Shown here one piece after another: positions 7,776 through 15,563 of a stretch of 50,879 bases of DNA (its first letter is position 1; every line of letters starts with the position of its first letter). The notes below the pieces were generated by a model. The model saw only the letters and a program-made list of their open reading frames with translations. It ran no database searches and had not been told where the DNA came from. The position numbers were made by a program, and so were the translations under genes. Source of the stretch: an uncultured Bacilli bacterium (GTDB lineage Bacteria > Bacillota_I > Bacilli_A > RF39 > UBA660); the NCBI GenBank assembly GCA_934096265.1, contig CAKOLI010000007.1, positions 1 to 50,879 of the forward strand, in the 5' to 3' direction.

Positions 7776-8447
7776 ATGTATGATAGACTTATAAAACTTA
7801 TTGGTACAGAAAAATTTAACGAACTAAGGAAAAAGAAAGTACTACTAATAGGCTTGGGTGGAGTAGGGGGTTATGCCCTAGAAGCCTTAGTCAGAAGTGG
7901 CCTTGGTACCATCATCATTATAGATTATGATACTATTGACATAACCAACCTAAATAGACAAATAATCACTAATAACTCTAACATTGGTCTAAAAAAAGTA
8001 GACGAAGCATACATAAGAGCCAAATCAATAGATAACGATATAAACATCATAAAACATGACACATACTTAGATAAAGACAACATAGACAAATACATTACCA
8101 GTGACATTGACTACGTCATTGATGCTTGTGATAGTATTCATACCAAAGAAGCCATCATCATAAAATGCTTACAAAATAAAATTAAATTCATCTCATCTAT
8201 GGGAACTGCGAATAAATTCAAACCAGAACTCTTAACCATAACCGACTTAAGAAAAACATCTTATGACAAATTGGCTAAAAAACTACGCACATTCGTAATT
8301 AAAAATCATATAACAGGCAAAATACCAGTAGTATCTTCCACCGAAGAAGTACAAAAAGTATCAGGTCTAGGAAGCACTTCTTTTGTTCCCGCGACAGCAG
8401 GATTAATGTGTGCAAGCTACGTAATAAATGACATTATAAATACATAA
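7776..8447 (+). CDS. tcdA: tRNA threonylcarbamoyladenosine dehydratase TcdA
   Basis: ThiF/E1-like enzyme (223 aa) that uses ATP to cyclise N6-threonylcarbamoyladenosine at tRNA position 37. The N-terminal Rossmann fold has GLGGVGGYALEALVRSG for nucleotide binding and DLNNRQ-like TNLNRQI. DACDSIHTKEAI and SSMGTANKFKP follow, typical of TcdA/YgdL. The ATG at 7776 is preferred because AAAGGAGG lies at 7760-7767; upstream in-frame ATGs fall inside the 6S-like RNA or before that site. The gene directly follows that RNA and converges on rarA. Confidence 0.9.
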   Translation: MYDRLIKLIGTEKFNELRKKKVLLIGLGGVGGYALEALVRSGLGTIIIIDYDTIDITNLNRQIITNNSNIGLKKVDEAYIRAKSIDNDINIIKHDTYLDKDNIDKYITSDIDYVIDACDSIHTKEAIIIKCLQNKIKFISSMGTANKFKPELLTITDLRKTSYDKLAKKLRTFVIKNHITGKIPVVSSTEEVQKVSGLGSTSFVPATAGLMCASYVINDIINT

Positions 8448-8501
8448 AAAGACCACTATGACGTGAACCTCGTTTTAGAGACATCATCACTATGGTCTTT
8501 T
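8447..8501. terminator. Bidirectional terminator between tcdA and rarA
   Basis: AAAAGACCA (8447-8455) pairs perfectly with TGGTCTTTT (8493-8501). The long 37-base loop has its own small stems, such as CTC/GAG. The A-run on one side and T-run on the other suit both strands. The left arm begins on the last base of the tcdA stop codon. Confidence 0.7.
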
Positions 8502-8536
8502 ATTTAATATCTAAACTAACTAACACACACATAACC

Positions 8537-9754
8537 TCAAGATTTCCTCTTTAATTCCTCTAAATTATTAAGTACAGCCTTATACTTTAACTCATTCTGA
8601 TTACCTTGAGGATTATAATACTTCCTATTCTTAAGCTTATCAGGCAAATATTCTTGCTTAACAAAATGATTAGGATAATCATGAGGATACTTATAATTAG
8701 GAGAAGTAGTTTTCAAATGAGAAGGGACATTCCCGGTATTCCCACTTAAAACATCATTAATCGCATTATCTATCGCTAAATACGCACTATTAGACTTAGG
8801 AGATAATGCCATCTCAATAACAATATTAGATAAAGCAATTCTTCCTTCCTTAAGTCCAACTCTCTCTACGCACCTAATAACCGCGTCCAACTTAGGACCA
8901 ATACTAGGATTAGCAAGCCCAATATCTTCGTATGCAATAACTGAAAGCCTCCTTGCAATAATATCTATATCATCCGCTAAAATAAGTCTAGCTAAATAAT
9001 GCAAACTAGCATTAACATCACTACCCCTAATAGACTTCTGCAAAGCACTAATAGTATCATAATAGCCATCTTCATTCTTATCATGAAATATATTTGGCTT
9101 ATTAGCAACATTCTTAAGTAACTCTACATCAATAACATGATTATCACTACCATAATAAGCTACTTCTAACAAATTATACGCATATCTCAAATCAGAAGAA
9201 GCACACTTAACAATATAATCAATAGCAGGAGAAGTAATAGAAATACCCTCTAAAATACCACTTTCTATCGCCCTAGATATTGCATATCTAATATCATCAT
9301 CACTAAGTTCCAATAACTCAAATATTTGACATCTACTCCTAATCGCAGGATTAATAGAATGATATGGATTAGAAGTAGTTACTCCAATTAAAGTAATAAG
9401 ACCACTTTCTAACACAGGGAGCAACAAATCTTGCTTATCCTTATTTAATCTATGTATCTCATCCATAATTAAAATAAGCCCATTATTCATCTTTGCTTCT
9501 TCAACAACAATATCAAAATCCTTCTTATTATTACTAACGGCATTTAAAAACCTATACTTAAGACCAAGCTCATTAACAATCGCATATGCAATCGTTGTCT
9601 TTCCAATACCAGGTTTACCATATAAAATCATAGAAAATATTTTCTTATTCTTAACTAAATTATAAATAATCTTACCTTCACTAATCAAATGATGCTGTCC
9701 AATAACTTCATCTAATTTATTAGGTCTTAACTTAATTGCTAAAGGTTCATTCAT
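8537..9754 (-). CDS. rarA: Replication-associated recombination protein RarA (MgsA), AAA+ ATPase
   Basis: Clamp-loader-like AAA+ ATPase acting at stalled replication forks. At 405 residues it is typical for the family. Walker A is GKPGIGKT at 46-53 and Walker B/DEIH is at 98-101. A sensor-like segment (GVTTSNPYHSINPAIRSRC) and the C-terminal tetramerisation region follow, the latter including VIAYEDIGLANP and YKYPHDYPNHFVKQEYLP, hallmarks of RarA/WRNIP1. AAGGTGG lies just before the ATG, and a TATAAT (9771-9776 read in reverse) suggests a very short leader. Confidence 0.95.
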   Translation of the reverse strand: MNEPLAIKLRPNKLDEVIGQHHLISEGKIIYNLVKNKKIFSMILYGKPGIGKTTIAYAIVNELGLKYRFLNAVSNNKKDFDIVVEEAKMNNGLILIMDEIHRLNKDKQDLLLPVLESGLITLIGVTTSNPYHSINPAIRSRCQIFELLELSDDDIRYAISRAIESGILEGISITSPAIDYIVKCASSDLRYAYNLLEVAYYGSDNHVIDVELLKNVANKPNIFHDKNEDGYYDTISALQKSIRGSDVNASLHYLARLILADDIDIIARRLSVIAYEDIGLANPSIGPKLDAVIRCVERVGLKEGRIALSNIVIEMALSPKSNSAYLAIDNAINDVLSGNTGNVPSHLKTTSPNYKYPHDYPNHFVKQEYLPDKLKNRKYYNPQGNQNELKYKAVLNNLEELKRKS

Positions 9755-9793
9755 ATTACCACCTTCTAATATTATACTACACTTTATATAAAG

Positions 9794-9814
9794 AAAAAAG
9801 GCTTAAAGCCTTTT
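9794..9814 (-). terminator. Intrinsic terminator containing the stop codon of the upstream gene
   Basis: On the minus strand AAAAGGCT, a 3-base loop and AGCCTTTT form an 8-bp hairpin followed by T residues. The last codons and the TAA stop of the gene at 9803-10471 lie inside the hairpin. Confidence 0.75.
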
Positions 9815-10471
9815 AATTTTATCTTTAACACGCATTTTAGGTCTATATATAAGCACACCCATCTTACTATTATTCACTGTACTAGATGACATAATAGCCC
9901 TAAGAGAAGTATACTCATATATCTTCTTCTCTAATTCCTCTAACTCAGCACTAACACATGCATTATCACTATAACATCCAATAATAACATTATTAGAAGA
10001 AACAAGTTTAGCTAACTTTGTTAAATTATAAGATTTGTTATTCAAAATATGCATCCCATGAATAAGAAAAGTAGTATTATCATCTTCACATAAATAACTA
10101 ACATGCCCATCCTTACTAACAAAAACCCTTCCATCATCATCAATTCCACCTACATAACAAGGAAAATCATTACTAGTTACCTTAAAAGATTCTACTTGAC
10201 GAGTCACAACCGTAACATTTTTACCATTCTTCTCCAAAAAAGAAGCAATCGAAGTAAGCCCATTCTTACCAATTTCTACAAACTTAACATCATTACCCAT
10301 AACAATATAACCTAAAAAGTCAGAAAATTGCTCACTCAAAGCGTGATATCTACTAATAAACCTAGGTAAATCAAGAACAATATCCGAAGGATTCATATTC
10401 TTAATATCCATACAATTAACATATTCACTAATAATCTCATTCAAAGTACTTCTAGTCTCCATTTTATTCAT
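9803..10471 (-). CDS. Conserved-looking hypothetical protein, unknown function
   Basis: I do not recognise this 222-residue protein. It has no signal peptide or membrane segment and is predicted to be cytoplasmic. The middle holds alternating hydrophobic strands (VKFVEIGKNGLTSIASFL, VTVVTRQVESFKV) and a GGIDDDGRVFVSKDGH stretch, suggesting an alpha/beta fold. The C-terminus is basic (PKMRVKDKIKRL). GGAGGA lies upstream of the ATG, and a perfect consensus promoter is at 10501-10529. It is transcribed alone between its own promoter and terminator and diverges from the Xer gene. Confidence 0.8.
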   Translation of the reverse strand: MNKMETRSTLNEIISEYVNCMDIKNMNPSDIVLDLPRFISRYHALSEQFSDFLGYIVMGNDVKFVEIGKNGLTSIASFLEKNGKNVTVVTRQVESFKVTSNDFPCYVGGIDDDGRVFVSKDGHVSYLCEDDNTTFLIHGMHILNNKSYNLTKLAKLVSSNNVIIGCYSDNACVSAELEELEKKIYEYTSLRAIMSSSTVNNSKMGVLIYRPKMRVKDKIKRL

Positions 10472-10500
10472 AATTATTATTCCTCCATAAATGTTTATAT

Positions 10501-10529
10501 ATTATAACAAAATTAATCAAATATGTCAA
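10501..10529 (-). promoter_or_regulatory. Consensus promoter for the hypothetical gene at 9803-10471
   Basis: The minus strand reads TTGACA (10529-10524), 17 bases, then TATAAT (10506-10501). All twelve consensus positions match. It lies back to back with the Xer promoter, only 17 bases away. Confidence 0.85.
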
Positions 10530-10546
10530 ATAACATACAACATACC

Positions 10547-10575
10547 TTGAGTTATTCTAAGTATTTTGTTATAAT
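10547..10575 (+). promoter_or_regulatory. Promoter for the xer gene
   Basis: TTGAGT (10547-10552), a 17-base spacer and TATAAT (10570-10575) lie 30 bases before the xer start codon, diverging from the promoter at 10501-10529. Confidence 0.75.
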
Positions 10576-10605
10576 TTATTTAAAGTAAATAGTAGGGTGA
10601 TAAAC

Positions 10606-11550
10606 ATGCTAAATATAAATGAATTTAATTTAAATACTAAGCACAAAGAATTATTAAAAGACTTTCAAAATACCCTTATGGTAGAAGATTTTAAATATGA
10701 TAATACAAATGATTCGTATGTATCTGACTTAAAAAAATTCTTTGAATACCTAGAAGAAAAGAATATAGATGACTTCTACAAAATAGAAGTATTTACTAGT
10801 TACCTAGAAGATCTAAAAGATAAATATAAATTAGAAACATCTAGTATCGTAAGAAAAATATCTACCTTAAAGAACTTTATAAATAAATATGCTACTTATA
10901 CTAACAAACCATCCTTTGCTAAAGAACTAGAAGTACCAAAACAAAGAAGACGCCTACCAACAGTCTTAACTATAGAGGAAGTAGATAAATTACTAGATAT
11001 ACCTCTAAATACTCCATATGACTACAGAAATAAAGCTATGTTAGAACTACTATATGCAAGTGGACTCAGAATAAGTGAACTATGTAATTTAAAACTAAAT
11101 GATATAAACTTAGAAGAAAATGTTCTAAGATGCCATGGTAAAGGTAATAAAGAAAGAATGATACCATTTGGTTCATCTGCTCATATAGCCTTAAAAGAGT
11201 ACATAGATAACTATAGACCATCTTTAATCAAAAGAACATATACTGATAATATCTTCCTAAATAATCATGGTAAGCCAATAAGTAGACAAGCTTTCTTCTT
11301 AATACTAAAACGCCTCGCCATAGATAAAAACATAAACAAAGAATTTAGCCCTCATACCCTAAGGCACTCCTTTGCAACCCATCTTCTTTCTAATGGGGCA
11401 GACTTAAGAGTAATTGGAGAAATGCTAGGACATGCTAACCTCTCTACAACAGGTATATATACCCACGTTGGTAATGAAAAATTAAAAAATAACTACATGA
11501 AATATCATCCAAGAGATAAGAAAGGATTTGATGACAATGAAAATGAGTAA
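10606..11550 (+). CDS. xerD: Tyrosine site-specific recombinase, XerC/XerD type
   Basis: Tyrosine recombinase of 314 residues, likely resolving chromosome dimers at dif. The N-terminal SAM-like core-binding domain (about 5-95) is followed by a catalytic domain. The active-site set is complete: Arg155 (SGLRISEL), Lys179 (HGKGNKERMIP), His250 and Arg253 (HTLRHSFATH), His276 (LGHANLST) and Tyr285 (GIYTHV). A GTG at 10597 is in frame, but the ATG at 10606 is properly spaced from AGGGTGA (10594-10600). It overlaps or abuts the phosphohexomutase gene. No integrase-type extension or phage genes are nearby, so a housekeeping Xer is more likely. Whether it is C or D is not decided. Confidence 0.88.
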   Translation: MLNINEFNLNTKHKELLKDFQNTLMVEDFKYDNTNDSYVSDLKKFFEYLEEKNIDDFYKIEVFTSYLEDLKDKYKLETSSIVRKISTLKNFINKYATYTNKPSFAKELEVPKQRRRLPTVLTIEEVDKLLDIPLNTPYDYRNKAMLELLYASGLRISELCNLKLNDINLEENVLRCHGKGNKERMIPFGSSAHIALKEYIDNYRPSLIKRTYTDNIFLNNHGKPISRQAFFLILKRLAIDKNINKEFSPHTLRHSFATHLLSNGADLRVIGEMLGHANLSTTGIYTHVGNEKLKNNYMKYHPRDKKGFDDNENE

Positions 11551-12907
11551 AAATATATTTAGAGCATATGATATAAGAGGCATCTACAATGAAGAATTTG
11601 ATGATGAATTTGCTTACTACCTAGGTAAAGCCTATGGAAGCACTTTACATGAATTGGGTAAAGCAAAAACACTAATAGCACATGATAACAGAATATCCTC
11701 TCCATCTATATATAAAAACCTAATTAAAGGTATAATAGATACAGGAATAAACGTAGTATCACTAGGCTTAGTAACAACACCAATGTACTACTTTGCCTCA
11801 AACTACTTAAATATTAACTGTGGTATTATGGTAACGGCCTCTCATAATCCAAAAGAATACAATGGATTTAAAATATCTTATAATGGTCTATATAATGCTT
11901 ATGGAGAAGATGTATATAAATTATATGAAAAAATATTAAGTAATAATTTTAAAGAAGGAAATGGTACTATAACCGAAGAAAATATTACTATCCCATACAT
12001 TAATCTAATTAAGAAGAATATCAAAATAGGAAATAGAAAACTAAAAGTAGTCTATGACTGTGGTAATGGAACTACCTCAATTATAGCAAAAGAAATATTT
12101 AGTAACCTAGGAAACATAACATTCATACCTACATTTGACATAAGTGATGGTACATTCCCTAACCACCATCCAGACCCATCAGTAGAAGAAAACCTATCAT
12201 CACTAAAACAAACTGTAATAGATACCCATGCGGATGTTGGTATTGCCTTTGACGGTGATGGTGATAGAGTAGGGGTAGTATCTGAAAAAGGACAAATGAT
12301 TGATATAGACAAATACATGATTATAATATGGAGAGATATTGTAAATAAAATTACTGACAAAAGAGCTCTATATGATGTAAAATGTTCTAAAGCTCTATCA
12401 GATGAATTAGATAAACTCCAAATTAAAAAAACTGAATACCGAACAGGTAACTCATATATGAAAGCCAAAATGGTTGAAGATAAATTCCCATTTGGAGGAG
12501 AACTATCTGGACACGTCTTCTTTCAAGACAAATTCCCTGGTTATGATGATGGCATATATGGAGGACTAAGACTAATAGAAATACTCTCTAATACAAATAA
12601 AACCACAGAAGAACTACTAAGTGGTATAAATAAATACTATAACACTAAAGAATTAAAAGTTACCATAGAAGATACCAAGAAAGAAGAACTAATTAAAAGA
12701 GTAGGGGAGTATTGTAAAGAAAAAAATTATACTACAAATACTATAGATGGTGTTAAAGTCCTATTTGAAACAGGCTTTGCACTTATTAGAGCATCAAACA
12801 CTGGACCAAACATAACATTAAGATATGAAGCTAAAACAGAAGAAGAACTAGCTAAAATCATCAAAGAATTTACTGACCTAATAGATAAAATTAAAAAAGA
12901 GTTATAA
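11537..12907 (+). CDS. manB: Phosphomannomutase/phosphoglucomutase
   Basis: Alpha-D-phosphohexomutase of about 456 residues, interconverting hexose 1- and 6-phosphates for nucleotide-sugar and envelope synthesis. The phosphoserine loop is TASHNPKEYNG with Ser102. The metal loop is DGDGDR at 239-244, the sugar-binding loop is GGELSGH, and the phosphate-binding loop is RASNTGPN near the C-terminus. Several in-frame starts exist (TTG 11528, ATG 11531, 11537 and 11543). AAAGGA at 11521-11526 best suits 11531 or 11537, so the exact start is uncertain by a few residues. It overlaps the end of xer, suggesting coupling. The C-terminal codons form one arm of the terminator shared with the DUF1540 gene. 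Substrate preference cannot be told. Confidence 0.9.
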   Translation: MKMSKNIFRAYDIRGIYNEEFDDEFAYYLGKAYGSTLHELGKAKTLIAHDNRISSPSIYKNLIKGIIDTGINVVSLGLVTTPMYYFASNYLNINCGIMVTASHNPKEYNGFKISYNGLYNAYGEDVYKLYEKILSNNFKEGNGTITEENITIPYINLIKKNIKIGNRKLKVVYDCGNGTTSIIAKEIFSNLGNITFIPTFDISDGTFPNHHPDPSVEENLSSLKQTVIDTHADVGIAFDGDGDRVGVVSEKGQMIDIDKYMIIIWRDIVNKITDKRALYDVKCSKALSDELDKLQIKKTEYRTGNSYMKAKMVEDKFPFGGELSGHVFFQDKFPGYDDGIYGGLRLIEILSNTNKTTEELLSGINKYYNTKELKVTIEDTKKEELIKRVGEYCKEKNYTTNTIDGVKVLFETGFALIRASNTGPNITLRYEAKTEEELAKIIKEFTDLIDKIKKEL

Positions 12908-12931
12908 GCGGACATACTTATACTCTTTTTT
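12893..12931. terminator. Bidirectional terminator shared by the phosphohexomutase and DUF1540 genes
   Basis: AAAAAAGAGTTATAAG (12893-12908) pairs with CTTATACTCTTTTTT (12917-12931): 15 bp with one bulged T and an 8-base loop. The left arm contains the TAA stop of the mutase gene. The right arm contains the stop of the opposing DUF1540 gene. Both genes end Lys/Arg-rich because their last codons are the terminator arms. Confidence 0.85.
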
Positions 12932-13082
12932 CAAAACTATCACAAATAGTCTCTACCTTAGAAGCATCTTCCTTATCACATATACAACTAACATAAATAC
13001 CATCTAAAACGCATTTATTCTTACAATCATTATAAATACATCCAGAAACATCACACTTAATAGATTGATCTTTCTTATCTAT
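12918..13082 (-). CDS. DUF1540-family small Cys-rich protein, apparent AUA start
   Basis: The frame encodes about 54 residues: (M)DKKDQS, IKCDVSGCIYNDCKNKC, VLDGIYVSCICDKED, then ETICDSFEKRV. The Cys spacing, the IKCDV..C.YN start and the C.SF end match the DUF1540 family of small, probably metal-binding Bacillota proteins of unknown role. A perfect AAGGAGG (13089-13095) sits six bases before codon 1, which is ATA (13080-13082). No in-frame ATG, GTG or TTG occurs between the upstream stop (13107-13109) and the domain. Either AUA initiates here, or an ATG has mutated and the gene is impaired. The 3' end is embedded in a terminator shared with the convergent gene. Confidence 0.72.
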   Translation of the reverse strand: MDKKDQSIKCDVSGCIYNDCKNKCVLDGIYVSCICDKEDASKVETICDSFEKRV

Positions 13083-13607
13083 AAAATACCTCCTTATAAA
13101 TACTATTTACCAATATCCTAAAAATATACTAGTCAAATACCTATATATAAATAATATCTTTATTATAATAACATAATAGGCAAGATTACCTACACATAAT
13201 ATCAATGCATACTACTACCTTTCTTCAATTCTAAGAAGTTAACATAATATATATTATCATCATTTTATAATAATTCAAATAATAATATAATATATAACAT
13301 ATTTAATATAAAATATAACTTAAAATAATATCTATACATATATAAATATTAATCTAATTAACTAATATTTATATTACAAATTAAACATTTATATCTATAG
13401 TTATATTTAATAATTATTATATACTTCTATCTAATAACAATACTATATATAATACCTATATAACAATTATTAATATACATATAAATTAAATATAAGTTAT
13501 ATATATCACTCCCCTATTAATTTTTATAAAAAAAAAGAAGAGTAGTTATAAATCTTTTTTTCATACAAAATAGGTATCTATTATTATAGCATTTTATAGT
13601 AATTTAA
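13083..13607. other. AT-rich gap without a recognisable gene
   Basis: About 520 bases made almost only of A and T, with many short TATA/ATAT runs. I see no coding frame with a ribosome binding site and no convincing stable RNA fold. A weak A-run/T-run inverted repeat lies around 13529-13560 (AAAAAAGA with TCTTTTTT). It may contain promoters of the flanking genes, but the base composition makes such calls unreliable. Confidence 0.5.
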
Positions 13608-13639
13608 TATAATAATAGTGAAAGGAGTGTAATTATATT

Positions 13640-13789
13640 ATGTATGGTTATGGATATCCAGCATACGGATACGGCTATGGTAATAATAATTGGTTTTGGA
13701 TTATAATAGTTGTACTTATAATTTTCTTTATATTATTCTGGGCACCAAATTCTGGAGGATATGGCTGTAAAGGCAAAGGCTGTTGTTAA
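13640..13789 (+). CDS. Small Gly/Tyr-rich single-pass membrane peptide, YjcZ-like
   Basis: A 49-residue peptide with three parts: a repetitive MYGYGYPAYGYGYGNNN head, one hydrophobic membrane helix (about residues 18-34, rich in Ile/Val/Phe) and a Cys/Gly/Lys tail (GGYGCKGKGCC). This layout resembles the short YjcZ-type sporulation peptides of Bacillota, although sequence identity cannot be proven. AAAGGAG lies upstream at about 12 bases, a TATAAT lies at 13608-13613, and a strong terminator follows within four bases. It is therefore a complete single-gene unit. The two Cys pairs could bind metal or cross-link. Confidence 0.75.
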   Translation: MYGYGYPAYGYGYGNNNWFWIIIVVLIIFFILFWAPNSGGYGCKGKGCC

Positions 13790-13792
13790 ATA

Positions 13793-13828
13793 AATAAGAG
13801 GGTATAAACATACTACCCTCTTATTTTT
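13793..13828 (+). terminator. Strong intrinsic terminator after the YjcZ-like gene
   Basis: AATAAGAGGGTA (13793-13804) pairs perfectly with TACCCTCTTATT (13814-13825) around a 9-base loop, followed by T residues. Confidence 0.85.
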
Positions 13829-13910
13829 AATACCTACTCTCCCCTACTTTATTATAAAAATTTTAAATAACATAGAACTAAAACCACAAAAGTATCATTA
13901 TACCTAAATT

Positions 13911-14420
13911 TTAATTACCCTTATATATTTTAATTAATTCTAGCATTTCCTTGCCAATGCCTCTTAAATCCTTATATTTCTCTATGTTTTCTTTTAATAT
14001 AACTTCTATATCCATTAAAGGTATATATTCCAACTTAAAGTTACCATCTAACTCATTTTTTGTATATTTTGTAGAGGCTAAATCAGGCTTTAAATCAGTC
14101 TTAATTTCATAATAATATATTTCTACTTTTCTATTTTTTCCTTGTTCTGGATGATTTTTATAGTATCCAATCATCTTTGCAAATGGAAATATATTATTTA
14201 TATTTAAATTTATACCAGTTTCTTCTTTTATTTCTCTATTAACAGTATCTATATAACTCTCATTATTCTCTACATGTCCACCTATAAATTGATAATCATT
14301 ATGAGAATAACCTAATAATATTTCATTATTAGAATTAACAAGTAATATTTTTACCCTTCTAACTACCTCAGTTATATCTTTATCATGTAAATTGTCTTTA
14401 TTTATAATTATTTCTTTCAT
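13911..14420 (-). CDS. Nudix hydrolase
   Basis: A 169-residue hydrolase of nucleoside-diphosphate-linked substrates. The Nudix box is complete: GGHVENNESYIDTVNREIK followed by EETGI, satisfying GX5EX7REUXEEXGU with all metal-binding Glu residues. It is preceded by a beta-strand platform (VRRVKILLVNSNNEILLGYS). The remainder (KMIGYYKN, RKVEIYYYEIKTD) is typical of a small cytoplasmic Nudix protein. The substrate cannot be predicted. It lies downstream of the TtcA-like gene on the same strand. Confidence 0.9.
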   Translation of the reverse strand: MKEIIINKDNLHDKDITEVVRRVKILLVNSNNEILLGYSHNDYQFIGGHVENNESYIDTVNREIKEETGINLNINNIFPFAKMIGYYKNHPEQGKNRKVEIYYYEIKTDLKPDLASTKYTKNELDGNFKLEYIPLMDIEVILKENIEKYKDLRGIGKEMLELIKIYKGN

Positions 14421-14451
14421 CTTTCATTTCCTTTACTTACATATAGTTAGT

Positions 14452-15252
14452 CTATTTATTAACATTATCGTAAAAATTTTCTTTATCATAATATCCTAAT
14501 ATAGTAGACATATTAACATTCTTTAGACTATTCATAATATTTATATCAGCATTCTCATACATATTAACTAATTTTTCAGTTAAAAGCTTTACTTCTTTTC
14601 TTTTACCGATATTTTTTTTAGTAACAAGACAAGCACAATCTAAGAACTCTAAATTATTTGTTTTAGCCCATTTAATTATGTCTTTTTCTTTAATATAATA
14701 CATTGGTCTAATTAACTGCATAGACTCAAAATTATCACTATCTATAATAGGCATCATACCACTAAAATGACCATTATAAATCATATTCATAAGTACCGTC
14801 TCTATAACATCATTAAAATGATGTCCTAAAGCTATCTTATTACATCCAAGTTCCTTAGCTTTAGCATATAAATTACCTCTTCTCATTCTAGCACATAAAT
14901 AACAAGGACTCTTACCATTAGAACTATGTACTACTTCAAAAATATTACTATTATAAATAGTTATATCTATATTTAATTTCTTTGCATTTTCTTTAATTTT
15001 ATTAATATTTTCTTCTGTATAACCAGGATTCATTACTAAATATTTAACATCAAAATAAAACTTATTATGTCTCTTTAACTCTTGCATTAATTTAGCTAGA
15101 AGAAAAGAATCCTTTCCTCCACTGATACATACACATATAGAATCATTTTCACATATTAAATTAAAATCATCTATTGCCCTAACAAACTTACTCCATAACT
15201 CTTTTCTATACTTTTTAATTATAGACTTTTCTACTTCTCTATAGTATTCCAT
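14452..15252 (-). CDS. ttcA: TtcA-like tRNA 2-thiocytidine synthetase (PP-loop ATPase)
   Basis: A 266-residue tRNA-thiolation enzyme of the TtcA/TtuA group. The PP-loop SGGKDS at 44-49 binds ATP. A CxxC pair (PCYLCARMRRGNLY) plus a further Cys pair (FLDCACLV) could hold an iron-sulfur cluster, as in TtcA. The motif KIALGHHFNDVIETVLMN matches the family. It is slightly shorter than the E. coli enzyme. It lies on the minus strand with a Nudix gene downstream. Confidence 0.85.
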   Translation of the reverse strand: MEYYREVEKSIIKKYRKELWSKFVRAIDDFNLICENDSICVCISGGKDSFLLAKLMQELKRHNKFYFDVKYLVMNPGYTEENINKIKENAKKLNIDITIYNSNIFEVVHSSNGKSPCYLCARMRRGNLYAKAKELGCNKIALGHHFNDVIETVLMNMIYNGHFSGMMPIIDSDNFESMQLIRPMYYIKEKDIIKWAKTNNLEFLDCACLVTKKNIGKRKEVKLLTEKLVNMYENADINIMNSLKNVNMSTILGYYDKENFYDNVNK

Positions 15253-15265
15253 AATATCACCCTAT

Positions 15266-15517
15266 TTACATATGATGTTTAACCTTTGCAACTTTATCCA
15301 ATTCATCTAAATAAATGAATGCATCTGTCTTATTAATTTTAGAATAGTAAATACATAACTTGCGATATAAATATTGCATCTGTTTAGTATATAGCATACC
15401 ACTTAAATTATCTAGTACTCTCTCTATTTCCCCATAATTAGTTATACTATTATTAATTATTCTATCTACTTCCATCTTATATACAAGATAAAAACTATTT
15501 GTCATTTGCATATCCAT
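15266..15517 (-). CDS. Small hypothetical protein
   Basis: An 83-residue, probably helical, charged cytoplasmic protein (IERVLDNLSGMLYTKQMQYL, YLDELDKVAKVKHHM). No family is recognised. It starts 13 bases before the TtcA-like gene and follows the aspS terminator, so it may head the operon with ttcA and Nudix. AAGGAAAG lies about 11 bases before the first of three closely spaced ATGs, so the N-terminus is uncertain by up to five residues. Confidence 0.6.
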   Translation of the reverse strand: MDMQMTNSFYLVYKMEVDRIINNSITNYGEIERVLDNLSGMLYTKQMQYLYRKLCIYYSKINKTDAFIYLDELDKVAKVKHHM

Positions 15518-15536
15518 ATTATTACATTCTTTCCTT

Positions 15537-15563
15537 AAAAAAATAACGCATAAACGTTATTTT
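15537..15563 (-). terminator. Terminator of hisS-aspS, stop codon inside the stem
   Basis: On the minus strand AAAATAACG, a 6-base loop TTTATG, then CGTTATTTT and further T residues. The 9-bp stem includes the last Lys codon and TAA stop of aspS (15557-15559). Confidence 0.8.

Noticed and set aside
10606..11550. Phage or genomic-island integrase
   Set aside because: Length and motifs are those of Xer proteins, and no attachment repeat, tRNA or phage gene is adjacent.
12052..12915. Minus-strand open frames inside the phosphohexomutase gene
   Set aside because: They are antisense to conserved catalytic motifs and lack start signals.
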